Positions 34,162-42,209 of a stretch of 64,000 nt of DNA are shown piece after piece. The notes beneath the pieces were generated by a model. The model searched no databases. It saw nothing but the letters and a program-made list of their open reading frames with translations, and was not told the DNA's origin. The first letter of the stretch is position 1. Each line of letters begins with the position of its first letter. The DNA is from an uncultured Eubacteriales bacterium (GTDB lineage: Bacteria; Bacillota; Clostridia; Lachnospirales; Cellulosilyticaceae). The stretch is taken from contig URVM01000018.1 in assembly GCA_900551325.1 (NCBI GenBank), forward strand, positions 1-64,000, read 5' to 3'. Both the position numbers and the translations under genes were made by a program.

Positions 34162-35805
34162 ATGGACTGGAAGAAAGAAGCAATAGGATATCAAATTTAT
34201 CCCCGTAGTTTTATGGATTCAAATGGAGATGGAATAGGAGATTTACAAGGTGTTATATCTAAATTAGATTATCTAAAAGATTTAGGAATAGATGTTATTT
34301 GGATTTGTCCAATGTACAAATCTCCTAATGATGATAATGGTTATGATATTAGTGATTATCAAGACATTTTAGAAGAATTTGGCACAATGGAAGACTTTGA
34401 GATGCTTTTAAAAGAAGTACATAACAAAGGTATGAAATTGATCATTGATCTAGTTATTAATCATACATCAGACGAGCATGAGTGGTTTTTAGAATCTAGA
34501 TCATCTAAAGATAATCCAAAACGTGATTGGTATATTTGGAGAAGTGGTAAAGATGGAAAAGAACCAAATAACTGGGAGAGTATATTCAGTGGCTCAGTGT
34601 GGGAATATGATGAGGTAACAGATGAATATTTCATGCATCTTTTCAGTAAGAGACAACCTGATTTAAACTGGGAAAATAAAGAAGTTAGACAAGCTTTATA
34701 TAACATGATTAATTGGTGGTTAGATAAAGGAATAGATGGCTTTAGAGTAGACGCTATTAGCCATATTAAAAAAGAAGAAGGATTTAAAGATATAGATAAC
34801 CCGAAAGGGCTTAAATATGTACCTTCATTTAGTAAGCATATGAATGTAGAGGGTATTCATACTTTCTTAGAAGAATTAAAGGAGAATACTTTTGCTAAGT
34901 ATGACATTATGACAGTTGGTGAAGCAAATGGTGTAAGCTCTGAGGAAAGTGACTTATGGGTAGGCGAAAAAAATGGAAAGTTTGATATGATTTTTCAATT
35001 TGAGCACCTAGTACTTTGGGACCAAGAAGGTATTGAAGATTTAGATGTTATTACATTTAAAAAGACTCTTTCAAAATGGCAAGATGCACTTTATAACAAA
35101 GGATGGAATGCTTTATTCATTGAGAACCACGATATTACACGTTCAGTGTCTAAGTGGGGAAATGATGAGGTTTACTGGAAAGAGAGTGCTAAGGCATTAG
35201 GGCTTATGTATTTTATGCAGCAAGGTACACCTTTTATTTATCAAGGTCAAGAAATCGGTATGACTAATGTAAAATATAGAACAATTGATGCATATGATGA
35301 TGTATCTTCTGTTAATAAATATTATGAAATGATTGAACAGGGAAAAGATGAAAGTCAGGCCATAAAATATATGTGGAACTGTTCAAGAGACAATGCAAGA
35401 ACACCTATGCAATGGGACAGTACTTTAAATGCAGGATTTACGACAGGAACACCTTGGATAGGGATAAACCCTAACTATGAAGTAATCAATATAAAAGCAC
35501 AAGAAGATGATCCTAATTCTATCTTAAATTTTTATAAGGCTATGATTAAGATAAGAAAAGAGCATAAAACTTTTGTTTATGGAAAGTATCAATTAATTTT
35601 AGAGGATCATTCACAGGTATATGCTTATACAAGGGAAGATGAGAAGGAAAAGTATTTAGTTATGTGTAACTTAACAGATAAAGAAGCTTCTTTATCCGTA
35701 GAGTTAGATATAGAAAATCTACTTCTAGCCAATTATGAAGTAGAGGATTATAAGGTATACACAGTGTTAAAACCATATGAAGCAAGGCTTTATAAAATCA
35801 ATTAA
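34162..35805 (+). CDS. GH13 alpha-glucosidase (oligo-1,6-glucosidase-like subfamily)
   Basis: The 547-residue cytoplasmic enzyme starts MDWKKEAIGYQIYPRSF after AAAGGAG. A longer frame from 34066 runs through the operator and hairpin and is rejected. Conserved regions are DLVINHTSDEHEWF, GFRVDAIS (nucleophile D197), MTVGEAN (acid/base E254) and IENHDITR (D324). The residue after the nucleophile is Ala198. In this subfamily Val there goes with alpha-1,6 and Ala/Thr with alpha-1,4 preference, so maltose or maltodextrin hydrolysis is plausible. It is followed by a PTS EIICB. Confidence 0.93.
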   Translation: MDWKKEAIGYQIYPRSFMDSNGDGIGDLQGVISKLDYLKDLGIDVIWICPMYKSPNDDNGYDISDYQDILEEFGTMEDFEMLLKEVHNKGMKLIIDLVINHTSDEHEWFLESRSSKDNPKRDWYIWRSGKDGKEPNNWESIFSGSVWEYDEVTDEYFMHLFSKRQPDLNWENKEVRQALYNMINWWLDKGIDGFRVDAISHIKKEEGFKDIDNPKGLKYVPSFSKHMNVEGIHTFLEELKENTFAKYDIMTVGEANGVSSEESDLWVGEKNGKFDMIFQFEHLVLWDQEGIEDLDVITFKKTLSKWQDALYNKGWNALFIENHDITRSVSKWGNDEVYWKESAKALGLMYFMQQGTPFIYQGQEIGMTNVKYRTIDAYDDVSSVNKYYEMIEQGKDESQAIKYMWNCSRDNARTPMQWDSTLNAGFTTGTPWIGINPNYEVINIKAQEDDPNSILNFYKAMIKIRKEHKTFVYGKYQLILEDHSQVYAYTREDEKEKYLVMCNLTDKEASLSVELDIENLLLANYEVEDYKVYTVLKPYEARLYKIN

Positions 35806-35839
35806 AAGACAAAAATAGGACAAGAATGGGGGACCAAAC

Positions 35840-37495
35840 ATGAAAGAGAAGAAAGTATTTTCATTTGATTTTTGGCAAAAATTCGGTAAAGCATTGTTAG
35901 TTGTTATTGCAGTAATGCCTGCAGCAGGTATTATGATTTCTGTAGGTAAGCTTATTGGAATGAGTTTTGATGCCACTTTACTACAAGGCGTGGCACGTAT
36001 TATGGAAGATATTGGTTGGGCTATTATTGGTAACTTACATATTCTATTTGCAGTTGCTATTGGTGGTTCATGGGCGAATGACCGCGCTGGTGGTGCATTT
36101 GCAGCACTTTTAACATTTATTTTAACTAACCGTATTACAGGTGCTATTTTTGGTGTAAGTAGCGCTATGCTTAGTGATAGTAATGCAGTTGTAACAAGTC
36201 TTTTAGGAAAAGAGTTAACTGTACCAGATTATTTTACGTCTATATTAGGTGCTCCGGCTTTAAATATGGGTGTATTTATCGGTATTATTTCAGGTTTCTT
36301 AGGTGCATATTTATATAATAAATACTATAACTTTAATAAGCTTCCAAATGCACTTGCATTTTTTAATGGAAAACGTTTTGTACCATTTATGGTTATTGTA
36401 GGTTCTACTATTATGGCCTTAGTTTTATCAGTTATTTGGCCATTTATCCAAGGCGCTTTAAATGCATTTGGACAATGGTTAGCCGCATCAAAAGATACAG
36501 CACCTGTTCTTGCACCATTTGTGTATGGAACATTAGAACGTTTATTATTACCTTTTGGTTTACATCATATGTTAACAGTACCTGTAAACTACACAGAGCT
36601 TGGTGGTTTATACACAATGCTTACAGGTCCAGCAGCAGGGCAAGTAGTTGCAGGACAAGATCCGTTATGGCTTGCTTGGATTACAGACCTTAACAACCTA
36701 AAAGCAGCAGGAGATATGGCTGGTTATACAAACCTTCTTCAAACTGTTACTCCAGCGCGCTTTAAAGTAGGACAAGTTATTTTATCTACAGCTTCATTAC
36801 TTGGTGTAGCATATGCAATGTACAAAAATGTAGATAGTGATAAGAAGGCAAAATACAAAACTATTTTCTTATCAGCTATTTTAGCAGTATTTTTAACTGG
36901 TGTTACAGAGCCAATTGAATTTATGTTTATGTTTGTTTCACCTGTTTTATATGTAGCTTATGCTATTTTAACTGGACTTGCTTTTGCACTGGCAGATCTT
37001 ATTAACTTACGTGTACATGCATTTGGTTCTATTGAGCTTATTACAAGAATACCAATGATGCTTAATGCAGGTATTGGAATGGACCTTGTTAACTTTGTGA
37101 TTAGTTCAGTTGTATTCTTCTTCCTTAACTTTGGTGTATTTTCTTTCTTAATTAAGAAATTTAATATTGCAACACCAGGTAGAAAAGGTAACTATATCGA
37201 AGATGAAACAGAAGAAGCTACACAAGGTGGTACAAATCAAGTAACAGGGCAAAAAAATGCTCAAGCAACAAAAGCTATTGAATTATTAGGTGGAAAAGAT
37301 AATATTGTTGATGTAGATGCTTGTATGACAAGACTACGAGTTACTGTTAAAGATATAGCATTAGTAGGTGATGTGGCAGCATGGAAGCAAAATGGTGCTA
37401 TTGGATTAGTGAAGAAAAATAATGGTGTTCAAGCCATTTATGGGCCACAAGCAGATGTGTTAAAATCAGATGTTCAAGATTTACTAGGGAGATAA
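35840..37495 (+). CDS. PTS EIICB component, glucose/maltose family
   Basis: The 551 residues join an EIIC membrane domain to a C-terminal EIIB domain. EIIC (about 10-430) shows FWQKFGKALLVVIAVMPAAGIM, FGLHHMLTVPVNYTELGG and ILAVFLTGVTEPIEFMFMFV. EIIB (about 475-551) has its phosphorylated Cys495 in VDACMTRLRV. It imports and phosphorylates a sugar of the maltose/alpha-glucoside type, judging from the adjacent alpha-glucosidase. No EIIA domain is present, so it must borrow EIIA-Glc from elsewhere. It follows the alpha-glucosidase by 34 nt. Confidence 0.93.
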   Translation: MKEKKVFSFDFWQKFGKALLVVIAVMPAAGIMISVGKLIGMSFDATLLQGVARIMEDIGWAIIGNLHILFAVAIGGSWANDRAGGAFAALLTFILTNRITGAIFGVSSAMLSDSNAVVTSLLGKELTVPDYFTSILGAPALNMGVFIGIISGFLGAYLYNKYYNFNKLPNALAFFNGKRFVPFMVIVGSTIMALVLSVIWPFIQGALNAFGQWLAASKDTAPVLAPFVYGTLERLLLPFGLHHMLTVPVNYTELGGLYTMLTGPAAGQVVAGQDPLWLAWITDLNNLKAAGDMAGYTNLLQTVTPARFKVGQVILSTASLLGVAYAMYKNVDSDKKAKYKTIFLSAILAVFLTGVTEPIEFMFMFVSPVLYVAYAILTGLAFALADLINLRVHAFGSIELITRIPMMLNAGIGMDLVNFVISSVVFFFLNFGVFSFLIKKFNIATPGRKGNYIEDETEEATQGGTNQVTGQKNAQATKAIELLGGKDNIVDVDACMTRLRVTVKDIALVGDVAAWKQNGAIGLVKKNNGVQAIYGPQADVLKSDVQDLLGR

Positions 37496-37505
37496 CTAGA
37501 AAAAA

Positions 37506-38291
37506 ATGAAACTACTAACACTTAATTGTCATTCTTGGCAAGAGGAAAATCAACAACATAAGATTAGGTTATTAGCAAAAAGGATTAAAGAACAAGATTA
37601 TGATGTGATTGCACTGCAAGAAGTTAGCCAACATATGGAAGGAACTATAGTAGAACAAGATGTTAGAGATACTAACTTTGTATATGCTTTATTAGAAGAG
37701 CTAAAAGTACTAGGGGTAGTACACTATGATTTTAGATGGGCATTTTCACATATTGGATATGATGTATATGAGGAAGGCTTATGTATTCTAAGCAAACATC
37801 CTATTATAGAAGAGGATAGATTTTTTATTACACACAATCATAATACTGCTTATTGGAAAACCCGTCGTATCTTGCGCACAACTATTTTGTATGAAGAACA
37901 AGCTATTGATTTTTATACTTGTCATTTAGGTTGGTGGATAGATGAGGAAGAAGCTTTTAAAGACCAAGTAGATAGATTAAATCAACGTATAAATGATGAG
38001 AGACTTTCTTTTATTATGGGTGATTTTAATAATAATGCTAATATAAGAGAAGAGGGCTATGACTATATGTCTTCTAAAGGTTGGATAGATACATATACAA
38101 TAGCAAAGAAGAAAGATAAAGGCATTACTGTTCAAGGACAAATAGCAGGATGGGAGACAAATGAAGAGGCTCTTAGACTAGATTTAATTTGGGCTAACAA
38201 GTCGGTTTCAGTTGAAGAATCCAAGGTGTGTTTTAATAATATAAATGGTGAGATTGTATCAGACCACTTTGGGGTAGAGATCATCTGCTAG
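37506..38291 (+). CDS. Endonuclease/exonuclease/phosphatase (DNase I-like) family protein
   Basis: The 261 residues show the DNase I fold motifs: MKLLTLNCHSW at the N terminus, VIALQEVS (metal-binding Glu), TCHLGWW, IMGDFNNNAN, and SDHFGVEIIC at the end. The family hydrolyses phosphodiesters or phosphomonoesters in nucleic acids, inositol phosphates or lipids. It begins 10 nt after the EIICB gene and is the last gene of the alpha-glucoside operon. A role in processing a phosphorylated sugar is possible but unproven. No signal peptide is present. Confidence 0.88.
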   Translation: MKLLTLNCHSWQEENQQHKIRLLAKRIKEQDYDVIALQEVSQHMEGTIVEQDVRDTNFVYALLEELKVLGVVHYDFRWAFSHIGYDVYEEGLCILSKHPIIEEDRFFITHNHNTAYWKTRRILRTTILYEEQAIDFYTCHLGWWIDEEEAFKDQVDRLNQRINDERLSFIMGDFNNNANIREEGYDYMSSKGWIDTYTIAKKKDKGITVQGQIAGWETNEEALRLDLIWANKSVSVEESKVCFNNINGEIVSDHFGVEIIC

Positions 38292-38297
38292 TAAGAT

Positions 38298-38345
38298 AAA
38301 AGAGGTGTGGCAAAACTAGAGAACTAGTTTTGCCACACCTCTTTT
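38298..38345. terminator. Bidirectional terminator between the PTS operon and sialidase
   Basis: A perfect 22-bp inverted repeat (38298-38319 with 38324-38345) with a 4-nt AGAA loop separates convergent genes. Confidence 0.93.
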
Positions 38346-38353
38346 GCTATACA

Positions 38354-40012
38354 TTATTCAAATAGCCAGCTTAAATCAAAAGAAGTATAAGCAATATAGT
38401 TGTTAGGTTGTGGTTCATAAAGAAGGCCAATATGGCCATTTTCTAAAACAGCTAGACTAGAGTAGCCAAAAAATCGTTCATATCCTTGAGCATTTTCAAA
38501 AGGATTAGGCGTTAAGTTAAGAGAGCGTTCCTTAATCCAGAGGATACTACCATCTTCTTGGACTTCGCCTAAGGAGATGACACCATTTGTTCTAGAAGCA
38601 TCAAGAGGATTATTACCAGTTGGATGAGATGAGAGTACATATTGTTTGTCTTGTTGCATTTGTTTAGGATAAGGAAAAGTGTTTACAGGGTAAGTAATGA
38701 TAGATTTTTGACAACGAACAGATATAAGGTCTGTAGTTCTTGATTCACTCCAAGTTTCTCCACCATCATGGCTAATAGAAATTGGTGTTGGGCCTTTAGT
38801 GTATTGTCTACCAAATGAAATAATATCTCCGTTTAGTAGTTCAATGAACTGACATTCATCAATATTATTAATATATCTATTGCCTTGTGTATTGGCTCTA
38901 TGCCAAGTATACCCGTTGTCATCACTATAAATAGCTGTAGCTTTATCCAGTGCATAAACAGGCATAATAATTCTACCATTTCTAAGAGGGTTAGACTGAT
39001 GTTTAAGGGTTAGGCCTGTACCAGGACCAGTACCTAAAAAAGATCCATCCGTATCTATTTTGACTTGTGGGGTAATATCATAAGGTTGGGACCAAGTAGC
39101 CCCTAAATCTGTACTACGACTTACCCAAAGATATGATGTAATAGTAGCTCTAAGTGGAGCTGGGTTTGTCTCATAAGTCTCATAAAGAGAATTAGGTGTA
39201 GTGACATGACGTTTTTGAACAAAAACAGGATGCTCAGGATTAAAATTAGGCTTATTGTAATTTAAATAAATATTTCCTACATAGATATCGTGAGAGCCTA
39301 AGGGATCTAAAGAAGGATCTGATGGAACAAGGGGAGGAGGGGTATGGATGTATTCACCATCTCCTACAGCATAGTACATATCTCCCATGGTCATATAGTG
39401 GTAACAAGATTGGTGGTGGGAAGGTATGTAGTAACGGGTCTTTTGGTTTTGGGAATTATAAATCCAGCCATCTTCACGAACTGTATAAACATGGTCAGAA
39501 TAATCTAAAGAGCTAGGCTTGAATTTAGAGCTACAAGAATAAAGTACTTGGTAGTATACACCGTCAATAAGTTTGTAGCCTGTGCCTTCTTCTAAGTAAG
39601 AAGCATCGTGTAAACCTTTACATTCTGGCCACATATCAACTAGCATAATAAGTTCTCCGTTTTGAGCTTGGGTTGTAACCGCGTCAATATAAAAAGCAGA
39701 GTGCCAATCTGAAAAATCTTGAGGAGCATGATGAGAAGGTAAAGAGAGAATGGTTTGAACAGGACTTGTCCAAGTTTGACCACCATCAAAACTACGTCTT
39801 AATCCAATATCCACTTTACCCCAGTCAGCACTATCGTTTCCAATGTCTGCAATAGCAAGAAGTGTATGAGGAGTAGCCTGATTGTGTGAATGGGCCATCA
39901 CAAGTGATGGAATACGACATCCTTGTAAATTCCCCATGTGAGTAGGGTTACCTGTAAGGTCTGGGGTTTTCAACTTGTCTGGATTTGTACTTACAAAAAC
40001 ATTTGTTATCAT
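38354..40012 (-). CDS. Sialidase (exo-alpha-sialidase, GH33-like) without signal peptide
   Basis: The 552 residues have the sialidase arginine motif RIPSLV near residue 33 and four Asp-box repeats: SFDGGQTWTS, STDLGATWSQ, SDDNGYTWHR and SHDGGETWSE. These define a six-bladed beta-propeller. There is no signal peptide or anchoring motif, so it is probably intracellular, unlike most secreted sialidases. GAAGGGAGC lies before the ATG. It is monocistronic; no sialic-acid catabolic (nan) genes lie nearby. It could act on imported sialyl-oligosaccharides or on another glycan. Confidence 0.85.
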   Translation of the reverse strand: MITNVFVSTNPDKLKTPDLTGNPTHMGNLQGCRIPSLVMAHSHNQATPHTLLAIADIGNDSADWGKVDIGLRRSFDGGQTWTSPVQTILSLPSHHAPQDFSDWHSAFYIDAVTTQAQNGELIMLVDMWPECKGLHDASYLEEGTGYKLIDGVYYQVLYSCSSKFKPSSLDYSDHVYTVREDGWIYNSQNQKTRYYIPSHHQSCYHYMTMGDMYYAVGDGEYIHTPPPLVPSDPSLDPLGSHDIYVGNIYLNYNKPNFNPEHPVFVQKRHVTTPNSLYETYETNPAPLRATITSYLWVSRSTDLGATWSQPYDITPQVKIDTDGSFLGTGPGTGLTLKHQSNPLRNGRIIMPVYALDKATAIYSDDNGYTWHRANTQGNRYINNIDECQFIELLNGDIISFGRQYTKGPTPISISHDGGETWSESRTTDLISVRCQKSIITYPVNTFPYPKQMQQDKQYVLSSHPTGNNPLDASRTNGVISLGEVQEDGSILWIKERSLNLTPNPFENAQGYERFFGYSSLAVLENGHIGLLYEPQPNNYIAYTSFDLSWLFE

Positions 40013-40146
40013 AAAAAGCTCCCTTCATTATTTATAAAGTAGAAAATATAAATTTAATTATAATACTAGTTTGATTATAGTATAAAAAATAAAAAAATAC
40101 AGAGTAATAATTGGATAAAATATTTTAATATTTTCAGAAATTAATA

Positions 40147-40175
40147 TTGACAAGCATATAAATATAAGATAATAT
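40147..40175 (+). promoter_or_regulatory. Strong sigma-A promoter of the large intergenic RNA
   Basis: A consensus TTGACA (40147-40152) and TAATAT (40170-40175) are separated by 17 nt. The predicted start is near 40182. No open reading frame of useful length follows until the HAD gene at 40791. Confidence 0.75.
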
Positions 40176-40181
40176 ATAGAT

Positions 40182-40710
40182 ATGTAAGAAAGTGGTAATT
40201 AATTTTATCACTTAAGCATATACTTAAAAGTTATACAAATCCTAGGTGTTATAATTTTTAGGTTTATGCTAGAGAGAAAGTTTTGAGATTTATACGGTCC
40301 CCCCTCTACCAAGTAAAGACCAAAGCTTTTTCTAAAACCAGTATAATTTGATGGTGGCAGCAGGTTATATTGGGGCAATACCTAAATAAGTTGCAAAGAA
40401 TAAGTGATCTAGTACTTCTAGTAGAAATGAATACCTAGAAACCTATACCTTATCATATCCCTATGAACGAAGAGCCTTAATTAGATACTGGCAGTGATAA
40501 ACGTTTAGCGACGTCCCTTTCACCTAAAGGACCCTAAGAGACGGACTGCTGCACGAGAGGAATGAGACGGCTACAGTTAAAAGGTCATATTTCAAGAAGA
40601 AGTCAAAACAGCTTAATTGTGACTACATATTGCCACTATACGAAAAGCTACCTAAAGTTTGCCTATGTTTTTAGAGGGGAGGCGACTTTAGGTAGCTTTT
40701 CGTGTTTTTA
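40182..40710 (+). ncRNA. Large structured noncoding RNA candidate (about 520 nt), family not recognised
   Basis: The stretch lies between a consensus promoter and a strong terminator and has no coding frame. It is rich in pairings. GTGGTAA/TTATCAC occurs near the 5' end. GGTC/GACC (40296-40299, 40318-40321) encloses a C-rich loop. GCAGCAG/CTGCTGC (40357-40363, 40546-40552) is a long-range helix. GTCC-TTT/AAAGGAC (40513-40532) is a hairpin, and GAGACGG occurs twice (40538, 40564). The C-rich loop CCCCTCTA (40301-40308) is complementary to TAGAGGGG (40672-40679) in the terminator loop, suggesting a kissing interaction. It lacks motifs of tmRNA, RNase P, SRP RNA, 6S RNA or group I/II introns that I can recognise. 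A leader of the HAD gene is the alternative. Confidence 0.65.
40641..40708 (+). terminator. Terminator of the large RNA, with G-rich apical loop
   Basis: A perfect 17-bp stem (40641-40657 with 40686-40702) encloses an inner GCCT/AGGC clamp (40661-40664, 40680-40683). Its loop contains GTTTTTAGAGGGG. A GTTTTTA tract follows. The same clamp-and-loop design appears in the terminator of the small RNA at 41.8 kb. Confidence 0.88.
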
Positions 40711-40790
40711 GACCTAATAAATATAAAAATAAATTGACTAAGGATTTTAAATGCTATATTCTGATGCAAAGACATAAAAGGAGGGAAATT

Positions 40791-41444
40791 ATGTACAATA
40801 TATATTTACTTGATTTTGATTATACATTGGCAGATTCTCATAGGGGGATTGTCATGTGCTTTAGGCATGTTCTAAATACACATGGTATAGAAAATATTAG
40901 TGATGAGGCTATTAAAAAAACGATAGGGCTTACGCTTATGGATGCTTTTAGAGTACTAACAGGAAGTGAAGATAAAGAATTACTCACAAGATATAAGGAA
41001 GAATATATGGTAAAGGCAGATGAGGTAATGACTAAGAATACCATATTATATAAAGAAACTATTCCTATGTTTAAACGTTTGAAAAGAGCAGGGCATAAGG
41101 TGGGTATTATTTCTACTAAATTAAGATATAGAATAGAACAGACTTTAGAGGCCTATGAATTGGAAGGTTTTGTAGATTTAATCATTGGTGGAGAAGATGT
41201 AGAAGAGGCTAAGCCTAATCCACAAGGAATCTATAAAGCTATAGAGTATTTCAATGGGCTAAAGGAAGAAGTACTATATGTGGGGGATAGCTATATTGAT
41301 GCAGAAGCGGCTAGAAATGCAGGAGTAGCCTTTATGGGTGTTACCACAGGAACAACTACAAAGGAAGACTTCTTAGCATATCCTCATATCAAGATTATGG
41401 ATACATTAGATGAAGTGGCTAGCATACATAATAAGAAAGTGTGA
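40791..41444 (+). CDS. HAD-family hydrolase (phosphoglycolate phosphatase-like)
   Basis: The 217 residues carry the HAD motifs: LLDFDYTLADS (nucleophile Asp and general acid Asp, about 6-16), IISTKL (motif II), the Lys in EEAKPNPQGIY (motif III) and VGDSYIDAEAARNAG (motif IV). A helical cap lies between motifs I and II, as in PGP and beta-phosphoglucomutase relatives. The start at 40791 follows AAAGGAGGG; a longer frame from 40734 is rejected. The substrate is unknown. The gene sits alone between two noncoding RNA candidates. Confidence 0.9.
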   Translation: MYNIYLLDFDYTLADSHRGIVMCFRHVLNTHGIENISDEAIKKTIGLTLMDAFRVLTGSEDKELLTRYKEEYMVKADEVMTKNTILYKETIPMFKRLKRAGHKVGIISTKLRYRIEQTLEAYELEGFVDLIIGGEDVEEAKPNPQGIYKAIEYFNGLKEEVLYVGDSYIDAEAARNAGVAFMGVTTGTTTKEDFLAYPHIKIMDTLDEVASIHNKKV

Positions 41445-41620
41445 GTTCTACTGAAGATATGAATGTAGTTAAAGAGGCTATGGGATATTAAAGAGGTTAG
41501 GTATTTACAAAGATATAAGGGGATAAATAGTGATATGCTATAACTTAATCCTTTGTAGTATTGATAAGTGAGAATATATAATAAAATAACAATATATATA
41601 ATAAAATTCAGAATAAAATA

Positions 41621-41649
41621 TTGACTTTATGAACATAAGCTTGTACAAT
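41621..41649 (+). promoter_or_regulatory. Sigma-A promoter of the small intergenic RNA
   Basis: TTGACT (41621-41626) and TACAAT (41644-41649) are 17 nt apart, with a predicted start near 41656. Confidence 0.7.
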
Positions 41650-41655
41650 AATGAT

Positions 41656-41838
41656 GTGTAAAACACTGGTATGTGGATACTAGTCACACTCATAAGGGCG
41701 AAGACTATTCAAAGACCCGGAAGTTTTGAACCTTCGCACCGTGGGAATAGAAAGAGGTTTCTAGGCCTCTTTCGCAATAAAGCTCGTTTAAGAATGCCGA
41801 GGTTTTAAGGGGGGGCCATCTTAGACGAGCTTTTTCAT
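41656..41838 (+). ncRNA. Small structured noncoding RNA candidate (about 180 nt), family not recognised
   Basis: The transcript runs from a good promoter to a strong terminator and meets a convergent gene, so it cannot be the leader of a downstream coding gene. Visible helices are ACTGGTAT/ATACTAGT (41665-41684) inside a GTGT/ACAC pairing, then GCGAAG/CTTCGC (41698-41703, 41732-41737) enclosing TTCAAA/TTTGAA. AAAGAGG/CCTCTTT and the terminator follow. The size would fit 6S RNA, but I cannot recognise the 6S closing stem and central bubble. No riboswitch class I know matches. Confidence 0.65.
41779..41837 (+). terminator. Terminator of the small RNA, with G-rich apical loop
   Basis: A 14-bp stem (41779-41792 with 41820-41833, one G-U) holds a GCC/GGC inner clamp and a loop GGTTTTAAGGGGGGG, followed by TTTTT. 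This is the same design as the terminator at 40641-40708. Confidence 0.85.
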
Positions 41839-41844
41839 GTTTTC

Positions 41845-42000
41845 TTAATCTTCTTTTTCTAGTTGTTCATTCTTTTCTTTTACACGACTTGAAGAAATAA
41901 GTTTTTTACAGTGGTTACAAAAATAATTACTTGCACCACATGCATTAATTTCTTCAACTTCTTTATTATTGCAATCAGGACATATAAGTTTTTCTTTCAT
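41845..42000 (-). CDS. Small zinc-ribbon protein
   Basis: This 51-residue gene is short but well supported. ATG at 42000 follows AAGGAAGGTG on the minus strand, and the product has two CxxC knuckles (LICPDCNNKE and NYFCNHCKKL), typical of a zinc ribbon. The C-terminal tail is Lys/Glu-rich. Small zinc ribbons often bind nucleic acid or protein partners; the role is unknown. It converges on the small noncoding RNA, whose terminator lies just past its stop codon. Confidence 0.8.
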   Translation of the reverse strand: MKEKLICPDCNNKEVEEINACGASNYFCNHCKKLISSSRVKEKNEQLEKED

Positions 42001-42209
42001 AAATATACACCTTCCTTATATTGGATTTCTTATAGTAGAGGTGAGACCCTACTTATTTTAATATACCAAGTAGCAGAGAAGTTTTAAACCTTATTTTAAA
42101 ATTAAAGAAATATTCAATTAAGGTTAAAAAAAGACAATTACTATCTTGAAATTTGTCTTACATAAGAGTATAATAATCTGGTAAAAATAAAATAAAAGAG
42201 TTAACTTAA

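Noticed and set aside
36436..36693. 85-residue frame inside the EIICB gene
   Set aside because: Out-of-frame shadow of the PTS gene, with low-complexity Ser/Cys/Arg composition and no ribosome site.
40182..40710. tmRNA, RNase P RNA, SRP RNA, group I or II intron, T-box as identity of the large RNA
   Set aside because: None of the conserved signatures I know is present: no GGTTTCGAC-type tmRNA start or tag frame, no GAGGAAAGTCC of RNase P, no GGTCAGG/GGAAGCAGCC of SRP RNA, no group II domain V, no TGGNACCGCG T-box block.
41656..41838. Riboswitch controlling the downstream gene
   Set aside because: The next gene downstream (41845-42000) is on the opposite strand and converges, so there is nothing for a cis-acting leader to control.
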